The notes below the pieces were generated by a model that worked only from the letters and a program-made list of their open reading frames with translations, ran no database searches and was not told the DNA's origin. From assembly GCA_944548615.1 (NCBI GenBank), contig OX155962.1, positions 64,501-128,500 on the forward strand: a stretch of 64,000 bases of DNA, read 5' to 3'. Made by a program: the position numbers and the translations under genes. Below are positions 52,918 through 63,492 of the stretch, piece after piece; position 1 is the first letter of the stretch; every line of letters begins with the position of its first letter. The stretch comes from Micropterix aruncella (taxonomy: Eukaryota > Arthropoda > Insecta > Lepidoptera > Micropterigidae).

Positions 52918-54732
52918 CTCTCTGTCATATTTAAAAATAAATAAATAAATCTGTAGAATTCAAAGAGAAAGAGGATAGTTTTTTAACACGGCAGACGCAT
53001 CTATCTGGCAATTACAAGTATAGCAACCGCCGGCGCCGCACAACGCGCGAACAAAAAGTGAATATACATTACAGAAATACAAAGAATCAGTACGCAGACA
53101 AGGTTGTGCTACATATTACATGGAGATAAAGAATTAAGGTGGTGCAGAAATGATGTTTTTGCCCGTCTAGAGGTCGCCTTTGTGTTGAAATGTAAATATT
53201 TCTTGTGATAGCTCCCGGGAGTATTATTTATTGTCTGTTGTGCCTTCGCCTAACAAGGTCTGCTTATTCTCAGGGCGAATTGCCTCCAGCCGCCTCCAGT
53301 CACACATGGCGCGCAGGCGATGAATAAAAACATCTCGCCTTGCTTAGCTTGTGTGTATTAATATAATTTAATTAAGAACCAGTGATGATTCTGCTTTGAA
53401 TTATATGTGCATAGGCAGCCGAAGACCTATGATGTAGAGAAATATTTATACCGCAGTATGTAGAAAGACATTTATGGACGAAAATTTGATAAAATGCTCA
53501 AAAGTCTTTTCCTGTGAGGTTTATAAAAAATCACTATAATTACTTATATAAAATGAAACAACTTTCGTTTTATGTAAAAGCTGTCCAACCTGTCGAAGTT
53601 GGACAGCTTTTTACTGAATTTCGGCAGAAAAATACGTTTATTTTCGTGAAGTTATTTGCATTTCCAAAACAATATATTTTTCAAAGATTTCAAACTCTAA
53701 TAGATAATTCATTAACTGTTTTTCTTATAAATGTTATTTTACTGAAGTATTTTATTTAAACATCCTGAATCTGAATATATTCATAATAATTTAGGCTTCT
53801 TTTTACACGACTGCCCAAAAGGAGTATTATGTGTTTAGGATTCATCTGTGTATTTTTTCCTTTCTTTATTTCATCATAGCTTCTAAATGCTTGAACCAAT
53901 TTAGAAGTGACATATTGTTAGAATAGTTTTGACCTCCTGGTCATAGGCTACTTGCCGCGACCCCTTGTTCGCGTATAAGGAGAAAGCAGCGTCTTTAATA
54001 TAAACCATCGTGTTACGCGGTGCGCGTTGACATTCATCATTTGACAGTTTAGTTTCTTAACAGTGCGTTAGTAATTTTAATATAGTATAGTACATCCTAA
54101 CGTATCTTGCATTTAATGTCGTAATGACCTAGTTTGCCGGTAGGTGACTTCAACATATTTTTTTTTTATTTACATTAATTTATACAAATTATATGAAGCA
54201 TGTAACTATTACTGGTTGAACAAATTCACCCTTCACATTAAATATCATAGAATTAAATGTATAAAAACTATTTATAAAATTTATAAACTTCTTACAAACT
54301 ATTTACATTCCTAAAAACTGAAAAATATTTTTAAAAATATGGAAAAAATATTATTCCATATTAATAGCTTAAAATTAACACATTTAGTCGTGGTATACAC
54401 AAATGGAAAACTAACCACACCACTGTCCAACCCATGCAGTACATTTAATAAGGTGCCAGCTTTGCACAGCCGAGATGATTTCTCTTGCGTTGTATAACCA
54501 CCCGTTAAGGAAACTAAAAATAGTGTCTAGATCGCTGATAATTATTGGGCGCAAATAGATAATTACTGAAAAAAAAACGATTATTCTATTTGGCCCTTAA
54601 AGCTTCGCAATGTGCATTAGCAATCAAAATGTGCGTAACCTAAATAAAACAAGTTTTACAGGTCATTTAAGTGGTGAAATTGTCAATAATTAATTTTTAT
54701 TTATTTTTATTTTTAATATATATAAATCGGAT
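52918..54732. other. No gene recognised
   Basis: Unassigned; contains the hairpin at 53576-53611. An 81-codon frame (53514-53759) runs through that hairpin and is probably chance. Confidence 0.45.
53576..53611. repeat. Perfect hairpin, 14-bp arms, 8-base loop
   Basis: AAAAGCTGTCCAAC (53576-53589), loop CTGTCGAA, then GTTGGACAGCTTTT (53598-53611). Shorter than a typical miRNA precursor. Confidence 0.9.
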
Positions 54733-55022
54733 TCAGCGTCCAAAAATACATATAAAACTGTTGAGAAAAATACTTCCGGATTTTTTTCTTGAGAAAACCC
54801 CCATAGCTTGGACAAATACTACAATTGACTCATAAAAAAAAATGCATTGTATTACCAAAGAGAAAAGAATCCATATTCGGATAGCAGCCGACTTCCGTCG
54901 CTCGACTAGAATCGATACCTCCTCAGTACTCGGCGACAACGCTCTTGTCGTCGACATTTTATAGCTACCAGCTACAATAGAAGGGTAAAATATCTCCATA
55001 TTATTATTATTAGGTACCGTAC

Positions 55023-55098
55023 CTAGTTCGCGTTGCCGGTGACGCTGCTTCTCCACCTGCACGATCTCCATCATCGCGGAAAAGATGTCTTGTGACAT
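55023..55098 (-). CDS. Possible host first coding exon (25 codons)
   Basis: ATG at 55098, reading MSQDIFSAMMEIVQVEKQRH then RQREL, then a candidate donor (CTAG|GTACGG) at 55022-55021. The peptide is charged and helical, unlike the low-complexity frames around it, and the sequence upstream (55100-55350) is GC-rich with many CpGs, as expected of a promoter and 5' UTR. Reading past the donor gives a poorer 121-codon frame to 54733. I do not recognise the protein, and the downstream exons would lie to the left and were not identified. A dispersed repeat remains possible. Confidence 0.3.
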
Positions 55099-55139
55099 TC
55101 TCTGGCGGGGCGCTCTCGCTTACTTTTACGCTCCGAAAA

Positions 55140-55203
55140 TAAAAGGGCGCGGAGGGCGCGGAGGGCGCGGAGGGCGCGGGGGGCGCAGAGCGCGGAGAGC
55201 GTC
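55140..55203. repeat. GC-rich 9-bp tandem repeat (GGAGGGCGC)n
   Basis: About six units with end variation. The plus-strand frame reads as RGG repeats (55085-55333), which I treat as a by-product of the repeat rather than a protein. Confidence 0.85.
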
Positions 55204-56051
55204 GAGGGCCCCTATTTTCCTTTCCTATTTCGATATTTTACGAGGCGAAGAGCTGCGATATTATTATAGGATATTTTTCCAAAGTTTGCTCGCACTGCCT
55301 CTAAGAATAAGAAAAAAGAGGTTTCCCTTGTAGCCCCACGGCGCTGCGCGGCGTTCCCCTGCTCTGATTTTCATTTCGTAAATTGGGTTCCTTATGACTG
55401 TCATCAGTGCTAGTAGCTACATAATAATATTTGAATAGACACTGCGAAAAGCTTCATATTCGGTGAAATATTTGACGGGTCTATATAATATACAATTGCT
55501 TGCGATGCGGAGAAAAACGTTGTTCTTTGTCGCGCGCTAGATGGGAAAGGGTTACACGAGCTTTCCATTCGACGCTAAAAAATGAGTACACTGCGCCCAG
55601 ATGTACTGTGTTTACGACAACGGTGGTATTAGAAGTAGTAGTAATCAATATACAGAAAATCATTATTAACAAGTGTGCTGCATGTAATTGAGTGTAATTT
55701 ATTTTTTTTAAATTAAATTATCGGTTTCATTAAAGAAAGAATATAATTCTTCTATTTTAATGAAAACAGTTTTCAATACTGTATATCTCAAGGCGGATTA
55801 ATATTTAGCTATGTTACGCCAGGTGACGTCAAGCTGGTCGTAACAATTGTAGTATATTTTTTATGGCTAATCGCTAAGCAGATCATACTAAATTTACGTT
55901 ATTTGTCGTCGTGTAATATAAGCGTGTATCCATATATATTACAAATGATGCGGCCAGATCACCGTCAAGTCGCGTCGCGTAGCTTAAAGTAAGATACATA
56001 TCCATCGCAATTTTTTCTCAAACATTAGTTACCCATTCTGTCTTTATAAGT
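55204..56051. other. No gene recognised
   Basis: GC-rich to about 55380, then AT-rich and unassigned. Confidence 0.45.
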
Positions 56052-56528
56052 AGCGAACGGTTTCGTGCAGCTTGGGCCACAAGATCCATTTTGTTCTCGG
56101 ATCGGCTAAACTCTCGATTCAGCTCCTAATTAGAAGCCCCCTCGTGCGAAAGGCTACCCCGGGTAAGACTCTCGCGTCTCAGGCTCCACAGCTGGTGGAC
56201 CGGTTTCTTCTGGCGGAATTGCATCCGGCGCTACTGGGCGGTTTGCGCACCGTTCTGCGACCCCAATCGGTTGTGCACTCTGACTAATTGCTGAAGGAGT
56301 CTGAAGACTATGGAAATATACTCTCTCCTAAGCAGCTGGGATGGATGTTGACCTGCTATCACGCCACTCTTGAAATAACCTTGACCCACCCGATCATGTG
56401 TGGCACTACGAACAAAAGACGCCCAGGTCCGCGATAAATTCAAATTGAATTACCGCTGTATACAGCAGGTAGATGCCGCGTAAGCGAATTCAGACCCGTA
56501 ACCAGTTAGGAGTACGGAGGTATCCTGA
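56052..56528 (-). repeat. GC-rich dispersed repeat, copy 6 (second half, minus strand)
   Basis: On the minus strand from cttcaggatacctccgtact to gctgcacgaaaccgttcgc. Matches copy 2 from about 14915 to 15385. It abuts family M copy 3 directly. Confidence 0.85.
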
Positions 56529-57300
56529 AGACGATTCGAATGCCACCAAAATGTTGGTGGCATTCGAAATTTGAATTATTTCGTAATGTCACTTTCATTT
56601 AGAAAACGGCTTTGCCGAAGTGATCAATAGTTTAATTGAGACGAATTAAAGCGAAAAAATCAAAAATTAAACAAATTGATCACTTCGGCAAAGCCGTATA
56701 ATATTGTTATATTTGATAAGGTTTGTTTTATACTGTTTTCTACAATATTTCTTTACAATTTTTTAATATTATACAATTTTATATTATACAATTTAATTTT
56801 AATATTACCCTATTTTGATAACATTATACAATCTTTATTATAAACTCCTCTGCCAGAAATTAAGATTGAAGTTTCTTCTTTCATTTCATTGAGCATATGG
56901 AGGTTTTTTTATTTTTATTTCGATTTAATGGCTCGTTGATAACAAACTCAGCCGATTGTATCATATTTTAAATGTTGGTAGCATTCGAAATTTGAATTAT
57001 TTCGTAATGTCACTTTCATTTAGAAAACGGCTTTGCCGAAGTGATCAATAGTTTAATTTTTTATTTTTCGCTTAATTCGTCTCAATTGAAGGCATTTTGT
57101 GTTGCATAAGGATAAGCCCTATTTATGAGATATATGGATGAATAGTGATCGTTAGTCGAAAGTCGTGCACATCCGTAAGTATATCTCCTTCAAACATAAG
57201 CATTTCCCAATACAAGCTGGGATTTCCTTCGCTACTTTTTAAGTAGCTTTTACTAATTTTATTTTAATTAAAAACATCATCCTATAAACGGATTTCTTAC
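56529..57300 (-). repeat. Family M repeat, copy 3, with internal duplication and hairpin
   Basis: The inverse of 56820-57290 matches 18083-18600. A ~78-base segment (ggtggcattcgaaatttg ... cgaagtgatcaatagttta) occurs directly repeated at 56557-56636 and 56978-57055. A hairpin with 15-bp perfect arms (TTCGAATGCCACCAA at 56535-56549, complement at 56554-56568) opens the copy. The (AT)n end of this copy is at 58354-58611, beyond an inserted retrotransposon. Confidence 0.75.
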
Positions 57301-58345
57301 AAACGCAATATGCTAACTTTCTTAATATGCAATGTAACTGCACAACTATACAACATAAAACTCAAGCTAAATATCTTGATCTCGTATTTGATAACACCCT
57401 TAAATGGGATGCTCATGTAAACGATGTGGCGACTAAAGTAAGGAGACTTATATACGTGTTTAAGTTACTTCGGAACGTGTTAGACTTAAAATCTCTCAAA
57501 AATGTCTACCATGCCCTTGCAAATAGTCTAATTTCATACGGTATCCTAGGTTGGGGAGGGTCTACAAGTAATGTTTTAAATCCGCTTATGACAGCGCAGA
57601 AGGCGCTTCTTCGGGTTATTGCCAAAAAGCCTCGAAGGTACCCCTCAAATGACTTGTTTGCAGAGCTGAAGATATTAGACATCAGGCAGGTATTTGCAAA
57701 GACAGTCTTTCTTAACTACATAAAAAGTAAAGATATTCACGTTAAAGCTGAGCATAAAATTTCAACGAGGAGCGCCACAACCTGTAAACACATTGTACAG
57801 AAAACCCGAACATCCTTCGCCCAAAGACACTTTGGCTTTATAGGGCCAAAAATTTATAACCATCTAAAAGAATCGATAAAAACATGCCAAAACACTAAAT
57901 CAATCCCATTAAAATCTAAAATTACACAACATTTACTTCAACTTGGTAGAAATGAGGTGGAAAAGGCTATAAGTCATATTTTAAAGTAAAGGTCTGCATA
58001 TTGTTGTCATACATTGCACTACACTTTATATTTTAAACTATTTATTTATTTGTTTTACAAAGTTCATATTACGACATTTTATATTAATATTTATTTCCAT
58101 GACCATGCTATATCAATATTTTAAATATAATTATAAGTTTAATTTGCATTCGCTTATCTATTTTCTATTTTATCATATTTTGTATTTTTCATTTTAATAT
58201 TATGAGCACATGAATAAATCTTTGCCATACATAGAGTTTTCCTTGGTACGGGCTATGGCCTAGTTAGGCAGATTCTGCAACTAATACAATTGTAAATTTA
58301 TATTTTTGAATGAATAAAATTATTATATTATTATTATTATTAAAC
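57300..58345 (+). mobile_element. 5'-truncated CR1/Daphne-like retrotransposon with (ATT)n tail
   Basis: Begins inside RT at about 57300; RT C-terminus to 57989; ~330-base 3' UTR with a hairpin-like core (58240-58272: ccttggtacgggctatggcc then tagttagg) and a tail of ATT units (58318-58343). It splits family M copy 3 from its (AT)n array: the spacer gaattcttt..aaaccaatcaaatata of copy 2 (inverse) is matched by ggatttctt at 57290 and ccttatcaaatata at 58345. Confidence 0.8.
57327..57989 (+). pseudogene. RT C-terminal fragment, open frame
   Basis: 220 codons without a stop, starting at an internal Met. Reads AKYLDLVFDNTLKWDAHVND (usual KYLGI motif with Asp for Gly), then ANSLISYGILGWGGSTSNVL, RVIAKKPRRYPSNDLFAELK and a basic C-terminus ending EKAISHILK. 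Equivalent to residues after YADD in the 5.2-kb copy; the catalytic core is absent, so it is non-functional although unbroken. Confidence 0.85.
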
Positions 58346-58350
58346 CTTAT

Positions 58351-58611
<261 letters not shown>

Positions 58612-59829
58612 TGTGACATATAGAAGGTCTATATATATAGAATATGTAGAAACTTTAGTCTTATAAAAAGAAGTAATTGTTTCTAGATTCTTTATTAATC
58701 CTCATATGTACATTCAGCACTGTAGATGTCAGTGCGGATGGATAACAGTTAAGGTGAAGATAATGGAACACCCAAGCATTCATCCATTAAATAAATAAGT
58801 TAAAACAACCCATATATAAAACTAATAAGTAAAAATAACATTTCAAATAAACAATGAGTAACAATATTTAACAACAATTTAAAAGGCTGCTATTCATATT
58901 CAGCGAAGAGCAGAGCTACAGGGTTACGCCGATTCTTGCTTCAATTGACGATAAAATGCAAAATTAAACCTAGGCGAGTGTTGGGCCAGGTAATGGTTCA
59001 AAACCAGGTAATGGGTTGATGAGAGTTGGTCGGTTCATATCTTCGCGCCGTTCGCTTTGGGTGCCGCCGCGCGCTGTCGTCGTGTCGCCGAGAAGATAGT
59101 AATGAGCGTCGATCCACGTAGACTCGTACTAGTACGATTAGCCGGAGCAAGTAGGTAGGCAGGCCGCCGCGCCAAAAGACGAATGAGCGACGAATATTTG
59201 AGCTGGTCTCTCGGCCTTCTAATAGCCGTCGAGGCTCCCACTGATGGTAATTAACTCTCGGGTGATGCTCCTCCGTGAGTATCGCAGTAGAGCCTGGAAT
59301 TCCCGGATACACGCGATTTCGAAGAGGCGTTCAAGACGAGAGATCCAATGGGCCGAACCCCACACCAAGATCCCACGCAGAAGATCCCTGCCGCAGAAAG
59401 GGCCTATTATCAATTATTCGCGCCAGGACGAAGGTGCAGATCTCGGAACAGGAACAGCCATAGCTCAAGTCCAGTCGTTTGATTCTGACCCCCGCCAAAC
59501 CGATCCGAAAGGATCGCAAACAGAGTAAAATACATCGAGCACTTACCAGGAAAAAACTATCGTCCTAATCCTAATACGGACTTCCCTGGGATCTTGAGAT
59601 TCTGCTGCTTGGCGATAAAATGAGGGCGAATTCCCATTTCGGCTGGTAGTTATACTACATTTTTGGCGGGCCCGTAAGGGAAATTCGATTTCTCAGCGCG
59701 CGAGATTTTGAATTTAAATTAGGCCTTTTTATTTAGGATGATTAAAAATCTTAACAATTTAGAGAATATTTCTGATTTTTATTTATTTCTAACCCGATGA
59801 TCAGAATCCCCTGATCTCTATCCTTCATT
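58612..59829. other. No gene recognised; GC-rich patch 59030-59520
   Basis: Several overlapping ORFs of 62-104 codons on both strands between 58998 and 59528. None is recognisable and all lie in the same GC-rich block, so they are shadows of each other. The block is weakly similar to the inverse of 19020-19200. Confidence 0.4.
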
Positions 59830-60259
59830 TTCCTATCCTCGAAAACCTAAAAGTAGGTGAACCCACGACCTTTAAGATGGCCAATTTACCATCTAGCACA
59901 CCTTATGATAATGGATAAAATTTATGAAACAAGATTCCTACCATATCCCAATAATGAACAATTAAAAAGAAACCAATTTAATTTCGGATTAAATAAAATA
60001 AACACCTTCGGAAAATATTTCCGAAACATCGGATCAATCTCCTACGCCTGGCAACGATTTATTCCGACGTCCTTATTCGGCCGATTTCGTGTACGCTCGG
60101 CATAGAGTCGAGCGCCGAACGATTAAATAGCGCTCGCGCCGCTTTCGATTGTGAAAAGTCGCCGGATGACAGCTCGTAAACATGCTCGCGAAATATGTGG
60201 ATCTCGAATTGGATGGGAAAATGGAATAAAATCAGCGGGAAAACGCGGAGAGCGTTACA
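59830..60259 (-). repeat. Probable 3' LTR of the gypsy element (far end uncertain)
   Basis: On the minus strand TGTAACGCTCTCC starts at 60259 directly after a purine tract, the expected 3' LTR start. It contains a GC-rich promoter-like region with ctatttaatcgttcgg. The CA end was not located, so 59830 is a guess. No 5' LTR is in the window to compare. Confidence 0.45.
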
Positions 60260-60273
60260 TCCCCCGTACCTCC
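60260..60273 (-). promoter_or_regulatory. Polypurine tract of the gypsy element
   Basis: GGAGGTACGGGGGA on the minus strand immediately before the TGTAAC of the putative LTR. It would prime plus-strand DNA synthesis. One T and one C interrupt the purines. Confidence 0.45.
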
Positions 60274-61040
60274 GTTAAAAAATTAAGCGACCTTAATTTT
60301 TTTCTCCGCCAACAACTCTACTCTTCCAAATTCCGGTGAGTAAACCATCTTGACGTGATACCTAGTAGGTTAACCTCAAAATCAAAAAAACGATCGAATC
60401 TGCAGATTTATATCGCAAAACGCCAGTGAAAACCTAGTTCCGACTATCTAACGTATAATAATAAACGCGTGTTAACGTACCGCACACGAAAAACTGTTTA
60501 CAAACGTAAATCAAAATTGCATTGTGTCAATAACCACGTTGACCCAATTTTGCAATTCGACACGGACTACAGCCTGTCCCAAGATCAATAATTAGAGATC
60601 GGGAAAGCATTATAAGCACTGGAACTACTCCCAGACTGTAGCTACTGGCCTGTTTCTCTAATCAGTGCGAGGACATACTCTAATATTCATCTCATTCATT
60701 CCTCACTAAATCCATCCACAGCCATTCTACTGGGACACCTATGAGAGCCTCAGACCATTCATAATACCGTAGCACATAAAAATTTGATCTACGATAACCT
60801 CCTCCGAAACTACCACGAGTTTATTTAACGTAAATATCCAAACATTTCAGCACTTATGCCGTCAACCGTCCCGGTCCGCACCAAAAGCTGCTGCGAACTA
60901 CATGCTGCTGATAATTCGAAACCCGTAAGTTTTATTTTTTTATTCAAGTCTCACCTATCTTTCACTAATAATATTTTTAAAAAATTTACCTATGGTACAA
61001 GTAAATATTGGTGATATAATTTTAAACAAAAATTAAGAAG
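60274..61040 (-). other. Gypsy 3' region between pol and LTR, no ORF
   Basis: Follows the integrase stop. No envelope-like frame is visible; the sequence is AT-rich near 60930-61040. The element therefore looks like a plain retrotransposon rather than an errantivirus-type one. Confidence 0.5.
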
Positions 61041-61967
61041 CTATGTCCGTTGGTCTACTGTCGACAACTCACTGGTACATCCGTTTACTTTAAAATCTTT
61101 TGCGTGATAATCGCCTGGCAATAATTTGCCGTCTAGTGTTTCGAGTTTGAACACTTGATCGCACAGTCTTTCAGCGATACGGAATTTTTCGTAATTGGGT
61201 GCCAGTTTGGATGAAAATCCCTTGCCTTTATTGGACAAGAATCTAGTCTTTTTCCATACTATGTCACCTTTCTTCAACTCTAAATGTCGTCGGCCTTGGT
61301 CATAACTTAATTTATTTTTGTCATGTTGTTTTGACAAATTTTCATTGACCTGTTTAAAAATCCTTTCCAGAACGCCAACTCTCTCTAGACGGTCGTCTTC
61401 TTCTGGTGACATCAAGACCTCCTGAGTTTCGGCCAAGGACATCGCAGCATAAACTTCGCCACTAGTCACGATCTCACGACCGAATACCAAAAAATTTGGG
61501 CTGTAACCACTGGCTTCTGACCGAGCTGCGTTCAGAGCAAACTGAAATTCAGCGAGGTGAGCATCCCACGTTTTATGATTCTTGCTTGCAAATGCCGTCA
61601 ACATTGAGTTTAACGTACGGTTATATCGTTCGACCGTGTTTATTTGAGGAGAATGATATGGAGTATTAAAGATGGTCGGTATATTATAATCCGAGAAAAA
61701 TCTCTTCATCTCCTTGGATATGGAGGGTTTGCCGTTATCCGACAACACCACTCTAGGTATACTATGAATAAGGAATACCCTTTCCCGAATTAACGGTATC
61801 ATAGATGCTGAAGTTGCCTCTTTAAGCGGTATAACTACGCAATATTTGCTAAAACAACAGGTGATCAATAAAATGTACCTGTGTTTAATTTTGGTCATAG
61901 GTAAAGGTCCGTGTACATCGAGAGCAATAAATTCGAACGGACGGCTACAACGCTTAGGTGTAGTCAT
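61041..61967 (-). CDS. Gypsy integrase catalytic core and C-terminus
   Basis: 308 codons in the same frame as the upstream segment, separated by a single in-frame TAG (61968-61970). Core triad: Asp in FIALDVHGP (61917-61919), Asp in VVLSDNGK (61737-61739) and Glu in NTVERYNR (61629-61631). C-terminal SSKLAPNYEKFRIAERLCDQ is a GPY/F-like module. Integrase joins the element's DNA ends to chromosomal DNA. Ends ELSTVDQRT. All catalytic residues are kept. Confidence 0.92.
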   Translation of the reverse strand: MTTPKRCSRPFEFIALDVHGPLPMTKIKHRYILLITCCFSKYCVVIPLKEATSASMIPLIRERVFLIHSIPRVVLSDNGKPSISKEMKRFFSDYNIPTIFNTPYHSPQINTVERYNRTLNSMLTAFASKNHKTWDAHLAEFQFALNAARSEASGYSPNFLVFGREIVTSGEVYAAMSLAETQEVLMSPEEDDRLERVGVLERIFKQVNENLSKQHDKNKLSYDQGRRHLELKKGDIVWKKTRFLSNKGKGFSSKLAPNYEKFRIAERLCDQVFKLETLDGKLLPGDYHAKDFKVNGCTSELSTVDQRT

Positions 61968-63482
61968 CTATCCCAACGGCGCTGACGTCGTATGTTTCGT
62001 TGCTAGGCATGTTTCGCAATTTGAAACGTACTTCACTACGGACTGATACAGCGCCGGCCAGTAGTAGCTTTGCCGAAGACGATGGTACGTCTTAAAAATT
62101 CCCAAATGACCCGCAGATGGTTGATCATGATGAAACTTCATCAACCTCTCTTGGTCTTCCTTCATCACCACCTGCTTCCATACGAAGTCTGGATCGGGTT
62201 CAGCTTCAGCTTTACTATGACGGTATAATTTTCCGTCTATGATCGTCATGTTAGGGTGCGCCTGAGGATTATTAAGCACACTATTAAACCTCTGCTTAAA
62301 CCAAGTGTCTTTCGTTTCAGATAATGTGACTGCTGCCGTGATCGGAGCGCGCGACAAAGCGTCCGGAACAACTTGCTCGGAGCCTTTCCGATGAATAATT
62401 TTGAAGTTGAACGGCGAAAGCCTTACCCCCCATCTGGCCAATCTACCAGAAGGTGACTCAAGTCCCATAAACCATCGAAGAGCACTGTGGTCCGTCACTA
62501 TCTCAAATTCTTCACCAGTGTCAAGGTAACATCTCCAATGTTCCACCGCATGTAGAACTGCCAGGGCGTCGCGTTCTGTTGCACTGTAATGTCGTTCCGC
62601 TGCCGCTAGTGTCTTACTCACAAATGCGACCGGCTTCTCTTCATCACCTTCCCTTTGGGTCAACACTCCTCCCGTGCCATATGATGACGCATCCGTATAA
62701 ACTCTGAATGGTTTAGAATAATCCGGACAAGACAGAACGGGAGCGGACGAAATTGCCACTTTTAAATCAATGAAAGCCACCTCTGCTTCCGCTGTCCATG
62801 CAAACCTAGGGGTTCCCACCTTGGTTGCAGTCAACTTGGTCAGCGGTGCTGCCCTGGACGCAAAGTTCTCCACAAATCTTCGATACCAAGAGGCCATGCC
62901 GAGAAAACGACGCACTTCCTTTTTGGATTTTGGCATCGGAAAAGATGTTATGGCCAAAACCTTCTCCGGATCCACTCTCAGCCCAAATCTATCCACTACG
63001 TGCCCTAAATACTTCATCTCTGATCTGAAAAATTGACACTTGTCGAAATTTATTGACAGTTTACCGTATTTCAGCCTGTCGAGAACACGCATTAGCAATG
63101 ACGCATGCTCTTCAAAAGTACTGCCCGTAACAATGATGTCGTCCAGATATACAAAAACTTTCCTCTCGAAGGCCGGACCTAGCAAACTATCCATTAAACT
63201 TTGCAGTACGGCCGATCCATTGGAAACGCCGAAGGAAGTCACTGTGAAGGCAAACGAGTTCCTGTAAGGGACTGTAAAAGCGGTCTTCAAACGAGATGAC
63301 TCTGACAACGGAACTTGCCAGAATGCCGAGCTCAGATCAATAGATGACAAAAACTTCGAATTGCCCAAGCTATCTAAAATGTCCGCAATTAAAGGTAATC
63401 CGTATGCAAACTTCTTTGTTACGCTGTTTAGCTTCCGAGAATCCAGACAAAAACGCGATGTACCATCTTTTTTTGGTATCAT
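61968..63482 (-). CDS. Gypsy reverse transcriptase, RNase H and integrase zinc-binding region
   Basis: 504 codons. RT: IPKKDGTSRFCLDSRKLN, SSIDLSSAFWQVPL (first Asp), FGVSNGSAVLQSLMD, and VYLDDIIV with active-site YLDD at 63138-63149. RNase H: VYTDASSYGTGGVL, ATERDALAVLHAVEHW, IVTDHSALRWF, and HRKGSEQVVPDALSR. Integrase HHCC: H...H in KFHHDQPSAGHLGIFKTYH and C..C in VSNCETCLATKH. The upstream edge is a frame break near 63490 and the downstream edge an in-frame TAG at 61968-61970. Otherwise intact, so inactivation looks recent. Confidence 0.93.
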   Translation of the reverse strand: MIPKKDGTSRFCLDSRKLNSVTKKFAYGLPLIADILDSLGNSKFLSSIDLSSAFWQVPLSESSRLKTAFTVPYRNSFAFTVTSFGVSNGSAVLQSLMDSLLGPAFERKVFVYLDDIIVTGSTFEEHASLLMRVLDRLKYGKLSINFDKCQFFRSEMKYLGHVVDRFGLRVDPEKVLAITSFPMPKSKKEVRRFLGMASWYRRFVENFASRAAPLTKLTATKVGTPRFAWTAEAEVAFIDLKVAISSAPVLSCPDYSKPFRVYTDASSYGTGGVLTQREGDEEKPVAFVSKTLAAAERHYSATERDALAVLHAVEHWRCYLDTGEEFEIVTDHSALRWFMGLESPSGRLARWGVRLSPFNFKIIHRKGSEQVVPDALSRAPITAAVTLSETKDTWFKQRFNSVLNNPQAHPNMTIIDGKLYRHSKAEAEPDPDFVWKQVVMKEDQERLMKFHHDQPSAGHLGIFKTYHRLRQSYYWPALYQSVVKYVSNCETCLATKHTTSAPLG

Positions 63483-63492
63483 CAGAACCGGA

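Noticed and set aside
53576..53611. Intrinsic transcription terminator (hairpin plus T-run)
   Set aside because: Bacterial-type terminators do not apply in this eukaryotic sequence.
53576..53611. miRNA precursor
   Set aside because: Stem of 14 bp is too short for a mature arm with Drosha/Dicer spacing.
55085..55333. RGG-repeat protein on the plus strand
   Set aside because: Open only because of the GGAGGGCGC tandem repeat; no conserved flanks.
58998..59528. Overlapping ORFs on both strands as a gene
   Set aside because: Frames overlap each other on both strands in one GC-rich block with no recognisable domain.
59825..59880. tRNA-like sequence on the minus strand (aaaggtcgtgggttcacc)
   Set aside because: Resembles part of a T arm, but the T stem cannot close, no acceptor stem is found and the anticodon loop has the wrong size. 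It may be a tRNA-derived piece of a repeat.
60151..60339. 62-codon plus-strand ORF near the gypsy LTR
   Set aside because: Lies antisense across the putative LTR boundary and polypurine tract, with no motif.
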